A stretch of DNA of 64,000 bases from Rheum nobile (lineage: Eukaryota > Streptophyta > Magnoliopsida > Caryophyllales > Polygonaceae). Under the pieces are notes generated by a model that was given only the letters and a program-made list of their open reading frames with translations, searched no databases and was not told where the DNA came from. The stretch covers positions 13,276,501 through 13,340,500 of the forward strand of contig WOAB01000568.1 of NCBI GenBank assembly GCA_027886185.1. Direction: 5' to 3'. Shown piece by piece: positions 58,976 through 64,000 of this stretch (position 1 is its first letter; each line of letters opens with the position of its first letter). Position numbers and translations under genes: made by a program.

Positions 58976-60256
58976 ATGGTGAACACAAGAAACACAGTCC
59001 GTACTGGTGCATGACCAAGTAATAACCCAAGGCTGAATCTGAGGAGCGCCGCTAATCAAGGGGAAGAGAGTGAGTCTGTCTCTCACAATAACCCCGCATG
59101 CGTTGGCCAAGCACAGGCTAATCCTCCGGTAGTGTTGGATGCCGCGACCAAAGAAGACATTCATGGGTTTATTGTACAGATGGTCACTGACGTAATTCGG
59201 TCAATTGCACCACAAGCACAAGGTGTTCCGGTTCCTTAGGTTATTCATGAAGTTGAGGAGCCAGTGGATCACGTACCCCAGGTTGATGTCGTCAGGAACA
59301 GAGGAACTTACGGTCGAGCCTTGAAGGCCGTGAGCTCAATGAGGCCTGACAACTACGACGGTACTGGAGAACCGGTCAGAATGGCATATTGGTTCTCGCA
59401 TATGGAATGGCTGTTCAGGAACGTGGATTGCACTGAGACTGAGAAAGTGCACATCGCCTCCCTTCAACTCAAGGATATGGCTAGCGAATGGTGGGAGAGC
59501 ACTGGTTTAGCCGACCATCCCGAGTTGAATTAGGGTATGTTCAAAGCAAAGGTGACTGACCGTTTCTTTTCCCGTGCTATGAGGGAGGAGAAGCACAAGG
59601 AATTTCTGTATCCTAAGACTGATGGGTTAAAGGTGACTGAGCTTGCAGCTAAGTTCAATTACTTGTTGTAATATGCTGGGCCAGAAGTATCGAGCGAGGA
59701 ACAAAAGATCTGGTACTTCCATGGATGGATGAATCCAGAAATCAAACCTCTAATGGTGCATCACGGTTGTTCTACATTAGAGAAATATGTGGTTGCGGCC
59801 TACAAGATAGAGGTCACACTGGAAGAATCCGCCCAAAAGCGGGAGAAGAAGGTTAGGGGAAGGGGTGGGCAACAGGATCGATAGGTTGGTACATTCAAAT
59901 GACCGGCATCGCCTACCAAATTTGAGAAGTCTGGTCGTGCTAAGACTGAGACGACTCAGTCAAACTTCGCTAGAGGCTCCGGTTGGAGTAGTGGGGTGAC
60001 TGTGTGCCACAATTGTGGTGAAGTTGGGCATAAAAGTTTTAACTGTCAAAAGGAAAAGAGGGTATGATACTATTGTGAAAGGGAAGGCCACATGAAAACA
60101 TACTGTAGAAAGAAGGGTCAAGGACCAACGCAGTCTTATCAAGCCTCAAATGTTGGCCATAGGCAGAACCCAAAGCCAGAGGTATCTGCTCCTGAACAAT
60201 CTATGGCTCGTAATAAAGGCAAGGCGCCTATGGAGTCTTCAGGTCAGGGACAATGA
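58976..60256 (+). pseudogene. Gypsy gag with many stops
   Basis: In one frame from ATG at 58976 (MVNTRNTVRTGA) the product includes a retrotransposon gag core (MRPDNYDGTGEPVRMAYWFS; QLKDMASEWWESTG) and two CCHC knuckles (CHNCGEVGHKSFNC and YCEREGHMKTYC, 60008-60110). In-frame stops occur near 59012, 59238, 59531, 59669, 59881, 59897, 60065 and 60254. The frame itself is intact without indels, so decay is by point mutation. Protease, RT and integrase do not follow. Confidence 0.85.
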
Positions 60257-60845
60257 CTCTTCGTGATGCGTCAAGTCGACGGGAAGGAACCCTAATCGAG
60301 TAATTGTATTTTTGTTAAGCCTTTCCTTAAGAATAGGGAGCGATGACTTATGTCGATAGTCTCCATAGTTTAGTAATCTGCCTGTTCGATTTTCGGTCAG
60401 TAGTTGTAATGTAATGTTTCGAATATATAAAGAAGTATTTCCTTGTTTCGGAAATTACTAAATTCGTATTGTTACAAATCATTCATACGAAACCCCATGG
60501 GTGCCGAAAATAGTATAGGTCAGGTACGGATAAAAGTTGTCAGACTCATAGAAGAGGGGTATCGTATGTAGCCTAGATGTTCATTCCCTACATGGTTAAC
60601 CCTAGGGTCGACTCTATTGCTTAACCCTAGATCCATTCCTAAGAATCTTTCTTCATTTCTAGAATAATGTCACATCAGTATGGCATTAATTGCTTTCTTA
60701 GCTGAGTTGGCGAGCGTTATCTCGTAAGCTGAGTTCTTCTGAAATTTCTTAAGGTGTAGGAATAAATGTGTAGGGTTAATGCTCTATGAGACTAAGAGTT
60801 ATCTCTCATATGTGTACCTTGGACATTGGTTTTGGTAAAAGTGTA
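60257..60845. other. Non-coding continuation after gag; no pol seen
   Basis: Where protease-RT would be expected there is only AT-rich DNA with stops in all frames, for example near GGGAGCGATGACTTATGTCG. Either pol was deleted or this is a non-autonomous family. A CGAATATATAAAGAAG TATA-like box at 60420 is of unknown meaning. Confidence 0.45.
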
Positions 60846-61109
60846 TTGATAGGTGTCATTTCATGCACCTTAACGAGCAATTATTAGCATTATTTAGAGG
60901 AGTTTATGACTAGAGTTGAGATTAAGTCTGTAATCTAGAAGATGTGAAGAGAATTGAAGATATCCAGGGATTTACAGCTTAATGAAGGATGGAGAAGATG
61001 AAGATGGATGAGGATCCGCTTGAAGACTAATTGGAGAAGGCTACCAACACTTGGTAGTATGGAAGAACGGAATAGAAGAAGTGAAGAGCTGAAGAAAGGA
61101 GAGGGCGAG
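60846..61109 (+). repeat. Possible start of another LTR, cut by the next element
   Basis: TGATAGGTGTCATTTCATGC has the TGAT edge form used by the Athila/Tat-type LTRs in this window. The sequence continues to 61109, where the LTR TGATAAGCACTACTTTGTAG begins. Identity as an LTR start is inferred from the edge only. Confidence 0.35.
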
Positions 61110-62427
61110 TGATAAGCACTACTTTGTAGGGCTTAACTAAGAGTTAATAGAGGGTTTTATTGGTGCTATTTGGGTAGATTTAGACACATTCTTGTGCATG
61201 GCGTTTGGGGGCGAAGTCTGGTGTTTTTGGAGGTGTTTGAGCTATTTTGGATATCATAGGAGACACTGAGGAAGGAAGCCACCAAAAGAAGACGCCAAGG
61301 AAGTGAAGACGAGAGGTTAGGAGGCGAAGCCAAGGAGTGAAGGCCGAGCATTAACCGCGACGGCGGGCAAGGGTGCCGCGATCGCGGTTCCTCGGGCAAG
61401 TCGAGAGTTTTCCGCAGGCGCGGAAGAATGTGAAGAGCGCGGAGCCACAAGAGGACGTGATCGCGGTAAATGGGCCGCGATCGTGGGTCGTCGACGCTGG
61501 AAGTTCAGACTTTTCCCGAGTCTATCTTTTCTAATTTCTTTAATTATTTTTCCATATTATTTCGTTTATTTTCTTATTGGGCTAGGTAATTTGTTAGAGG
61601 CCCTATATATACTCTCTTTAGTATTAGGTTTTGAGAGCTTGTTGTTTTTGGAGAATTTCAATTCATCGTTGCCACTTTTCATACCTTTGGAGTTCATCAT
61701 GTTTATGAGGAGCTAAACCTCTTTTGCTTAGTCCGGTAATGGAAGCATAAGTTTATTCATCTGGTTGTGAGGTTTTGTTCCTATCTATCTTATCCTATTG
61801 AGTTATATCTTTTCTCTTGAGAAAATTCTTATTTGGATGTTTGTTGGTTTATCTAGATTGATCACCTAGGTTTATTGCTTTCATTCATATTGCTAATACT
61901 AGGGAACTGTTAGGCTAACGCTCTAGTTCGAGTAGCAAGCATAGATTCTTATCTGCCACTGTGGAATTTATCTATGTAGGGAATTGATTACATGTTGAAT
62001 GCTTCTGGTTGAGGTGTTATGTGTATCCTGGTTAATTCTTATGTTCATTGCTGCCTTTGGGTTGAATCACTAGTGGTGCTAGGGTTATTCATTGGTAAGG
62101 GTTCTTAGGGATGGTTTCCCTATTAATCTACACAAGATCAGGACAGGAATAACCGAATAGGAAGATAGGGCATAATCAAGGAACAACCTTTGAATGACTT
62201 ATGTGGACATTACTTGGCTAAGTGTTTTCTCTCTTTGATATTTTCATCATATACTTTGTTGTGTTTGACTTAATTGTGACCAATCAACCTACAATCCCCC
62301 CTTTAGTGACATTGCATGCAACCACCATTAGTTTCGCTCCTTCCTTGTGGGGTTGACCCTTGCTTATTGACTATACTAGTTTATTTGTGAAGTTTTATAT
62401 TTGAGAGCTAGGAACGACGGCACGTCA
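61110..62427 (+). repeat. 5' LTR of the third Athila/Tat-type copy
   Basis: It starts TGATAAGCACTACTTTGTAG and keeps similarity to 18280 for about 110 bases (GTAGATTTAGACACATTC; GGCGTTTGGGGGCGAAG), then diverges. A CCTATATATACTC box near 61602 is the likely promoter. The end is placed at CACGTCA before AATTTTGGCGCC. GC-rich CCGCGATCGCGG motifs lie at 61355-61485. Confidence 0.8.
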
Positions 62428-62432
62428 AATTT

Positions 62433-62450
62433 TGGCGCCGTTGCCGGGGA
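62433..62450 (+). other. Primer-binding site of the third copy
   Basis: TGGCGCCGTTGCCGGGGA, identical to the site at 15560-15577. Confidence 0.88.
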
Positions 62451-62519
62451 AGGCAAGTTTTGAGCTTTTGGTGTTTTTGTGTGTGTTTCGAAATTTTTGT
62501 GTGAGTTTCGTGTGTTTGC

Positions 62520-64000
62520 TTGTGTGTGTGGACCTATCTTATGGTCCACATCCGTACTGCTGACTCTTCCCCTTTAGCTATTGATTCAGAGATTGAGCGG
62601 ACACTGAGGGAAAATCGGAGAGCAGCAGCACTTTTGGCAGATCCACCTAGGGCGATACTGCAGGAAGAAAACGACGAAGAAGAAGTGATGGCTGAAGATC
62701 CACCCACATTGAGGCAGCTGACTGATCCTAACTTGGAGCAGCAACCACTGAGCTCAAGTCTGGGCTTATTCATCTTTGGCCCTAGTTCCATGGGCTGAGT
62801 GGAGAGGACCCAAACAAGCACCTCTCGGAGTTTCACGCCGTGTGCACCTCCATGAAGCCACGCAACGTAACGGAGGATCAAATCAAGTTGAGGGCTTTTC
62901 CTTTCTCGCTTAAGGATTCGGCCAACGACTGGTTTTATTACCTCCCCCAGGTAGCATCAACACCTGGGGAAAGATGAAGAAGGCGTTTTTGGAGAAGTAC
63001 TTTCCAGCAACGAAGCTGAACAGTCTCAAGCGCAACCTGAGCAACATAGAGTAGCATGGGATGGAGATGCTCTACGAGTACTATGAGCATTTCAAGAGGT
63101 TGTGCTCCAGCTGTCCCTACCACGGGTATTCAGACCAAGATTTGGTCTTATACCTATATGGGGGATTGCTGGATGAAGAACGGCGAATGGTGAATGCGGC
63201 ATGTGGAGGCAACATACTGAACAAGACACCTGCTGCAGCATTCGAGATATTCAGCGAGTTGTCGGAAGGCTCAAGGCAATTGAGTAAGAGGGCGAGCGCC
63301 CAAGTAGTGAAAGCCACTTCAAGTGATCATGCTCTCTCATCTATGGTGAAAGACATGAGCGAAATGAAGGAGATGATCAAGCTTTTGATGAGGAAGGAGG
63401 GACCGTAGAGGGTCAAGGAATGCGAGTTTTGCTATGCTACTACGCATGCAACTGACACATGTCCTACACTCCACGAGGAGTCCACTGAGCAAGTCAACGC
63501 TGTTGGGGGGTACCAACAAAGACCACGATACGACCCCTTTTTCAGTACCTATAATCCCAGATGGAGAGACCACCCGAATTTAAGGTACGGGAACACTCAG
63601 AACATAGAGAACCCTCCTGAGTTCCGTCCAAGACCCCCTCAACAGTACTAGCAGCAGCAGCAACAGTACCCCCAGAGGTAGTTTCAAGGAGGCCAGCAGT
63701 TTAGAGGCCAAGTAGATCAAAGACCGCAAGGACAGGGAGCTCCCCGCACCAACAATCTTGAGGACCAGGTCAACACACTGGCGCAGCACATGACTACGCT
63801 GACACAGACCATGGGAACCAAGCAGCAAAACATGGTTCAGTTTCAGCACGAGACCAAGTCCAGTATACAGAACTTAGAGAAGCAGGTGGGGCAGATCTCC
63901 CAGGCGGTTAGCAAGCTTGAAGCTAGAGAGTCACGAGCACTCCCATCTCAAACTGAGATAAACCCTAGGCAAAACGTCAACTCCATGACGTCAAGGCCCA
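62520..64000 (+). pseudogene. Athila/Tat-type gag, broken
   Basis: The N-terminal frame has acidic EENDEEEVMAEDPPTLRQLT and DPNLEQQPL (62660-62760). A one-base shift near 62785 leads to FHGLSGEDPNKHLSEFH and LRAFPFSLKDSANDWFYYLP, then LYEYYEHFKRLCSSCPYHGY and NAACGGNILNKTPAAAFEI, the standard gag core of this group. A knuckle-like CEFCYATTHATDTC is at about 63423, followed by Gln/Arg-rich sequence and a coiled region (NLEKQVGQISQAVSKLE, 63870-63920). Stops at about 63053, 63406, 63650 and 63680 disrupt it. It continues beyond the window. Confidence 0.85.

Larger units (their letters stand above)
61110..64000 (+). mobile_element. 5' part of an Athila/Tat-type gypsy element (continues past the window)
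   Basis: LTR, primer-binding site and gag are present in order on the plus strand. The LTR start is the same as those at 18280 and (reversed) 12729, so this is a third member of the family, and it retains the gag core the others have lost. Confidence 0.88.

Overview
This window is nuclear DNA from a flowering plant, most likely a eudicot. The evidence is the density of plant transposable-element families: Ty1/copia and Ty3/gypsy LTR elements with plant-type primer-binding sites, an L1-type LINE with an RNase H tail, a FAR1-type MULE carrying a Ulp1 protease, a DD39D mariner with CTCCCTCCGT ends, and a CACTA end. Genes are intron-containing or broken, and non-coding DNA is AT-rich. No rRNA, tRNA, CRISPR array or bacterial-type operon was seen. 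Only one short reading frame looks like an ordinary host gene (46020-46355, minus strand, with its own TATA box). Nearly everything else is mobile DNA, mostly degenerate.

Layout. 1-821 is the end of a non-autonomous MULE. 822-9650 is a larger MULE with a multi-exon Ulp1-like cysteine protease gene (+) and a FAR1/MULE transposase with SWIM finger (-), both carrying stop codons. 9651-21378 is a symmetrical block: hairpins and palindromes, a 26-bp AT minisatellite, two head-to-head copies of one Athila/Tat-type gypsy family (left copy minus, right copy plus, with minisatellite between them), more minisatellite, then degenerate repeats. 21379-24253 is a 5'-truncated LINE with a perfect 15-bp target duplication, split by a solo LTR with a 5-bp duplication. 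A MITE and a short LINE tail follow. 25479-29460 is a decayed, 5'-truncated copia element; 30238-33341 is a mariner-like element; 33564-40135 is a full-length copia element with about 95% similar LTRs (by eye).

40136-46775 holds AT-rich DNA, a second MITE, an isolated LTR with PBS, a CACTA terminus abutting a 36-bp tandem array, and the probable host gene. 46776-51901 is a complete LTR element (perfect GCAAC duplication, minus orientation) with no recognised pol; instead it carries on the opposite strand a multi-exon gene resembling the 'putative gypsy type transposon' (Transposase_28) family with its own TATA box. 52164-55960 holds two related non-autonomous MULEs joined at a TA/GA microsatellite. 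55961-60845 is a chromovirus-like gypsy LTR with PBS and a stop-riddled gag but no visible pol. 61110-64000 is the start of another Athila/Tat-type element of the same family as the inverted pair.

The genes do not form a pathway. They belong to mobile elements that inserted into one another, and most are pseudogenes. The most unusual parts are the antisense-gene LTR element, the inverted gypsy pair embedded in minisatellite, the mariner with DLNxxP-bearing ORFs at both ends, and the dispersed short motifs in the MULEs. All similarity statements come from reading by eye; no database search or alignment program was run.
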